The notes under the pieces are model-generated. The model worked only from the letters and a program-made list of their open reading frames with translations, was not told where the DNA came from and did no database searches. From the NCBI GenBank assembly GCA_005281725.1, contig SSBO01000001.1, positions 5,006,399 through 5,070,398 on the forward strand: a DNA stretch of 64,000 nt. The letters are read 5' to 3'. Both the position numbers and the translations under genes were made by a program. Positions 63,831-64,000 of this stretch are shown in pieces (positions within the stretch are counted from its first letter, which is position 1; every line of letters starts with the position of its first letter). This DNA is from Wuchereria bancrofti. Lineage: Eukaryota; Nematoda; Chromadorea; Rhabditida; Onchocercidae.

Positions 63831-63958
63831 CTATCTTTTTGCTCTTAAAAATTCTGCTTGATCTTGCCCGCTCTTGATAATTAGCTGCATCGTCCTATCT
63901 AAACTTTCACCGGACTTAATCACTAGTTTATAGATCATCTCCCACAACCTACTCATAT
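63831..63958 (-). other. Possible last exon of an upstream gene
   Basis: After acceptor AATTCCAG the reverse strand reads MSRLWEMIYKLVIKSGES then LDRTMQLIIKSGQDQAEFL and ends RAKR with a TAG at 63833-63831. Amphipathic helical composition. It does not match GatB, whose next exon begins 62 bases downstream. It could be a terminal exon of a neighbouring gene or an out-of-frame 5' exon of GatB. Confidence 0.35.
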
Positions 63959-64000
63959 CTGGAATTTAAAGATTAAAAAAATTGAAGCTTTTTATAAGCC

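Overview
This window looks like nuclear DNA of a nematode, possibly filarial-type. That is inference from content: about two-thirds A+T, many short introns with strong TTTCAG-like 3' splice sites, start codons just behind such sites (as with trans-splicing), and a Twist protein resembling C. elegans HLH-8. No bacterial operon, CRISPR array, tRNA or recognisable transposon was seen. Gene models were built by hand from splice signals and phase agreement, so exon ends are accurate only where two phases agree.

Layout. (1) 1-109 (-): first coding exon of coronin, cut by the left edge. (2) 3.5-6.7 kb (-), 26.4-28.8 kb (+) and 38.6-40.8 kb (+): three paralogues of an unrecognised single-pass membrane protein with one shared five-exon plan. 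The DNA between them (6.7-26.4 and 28.8-38.6 kb) has no recognised gene, only scattered candidate exons and hairpins. (3) 45.2-48.2 kb (+): a secreted somatomedin-B/thrombospondin-1 protein (SBSPON-like). (4) 50.5-51.4 kb (-): exons of an unrecognised gene. (5) 51.7-53.1 kb (-): a twist/hlh-8 bHLH factor. (6) 54.1-60.3 kb (-): an 18-exon C2H2 zinc-finger gene built from seven two-finger modules, each closed by a CFP-type motif whose fifth residue alternates W,R,W,R,W,R,W. (7) 60.8-63.8 kb (-): mitochondrial GatB, nine exons, N-terminus missing. (8) 63.8-64.0 kb (-): possible last exon of another gene.

GatB, the zinc-finger gene, twist and the 50.5 kb gene run head-to-tail on one strand with gaps of about 0.25-0.95 kb, so shared transcription is possible but unproven. 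Two introns (GatB, and intron 4 of the 3.5-6.7 kb paralogue) only keep frame with a GC-AG donor. The most novel items are the membrane-protein family and the modular zinc-finger protein.
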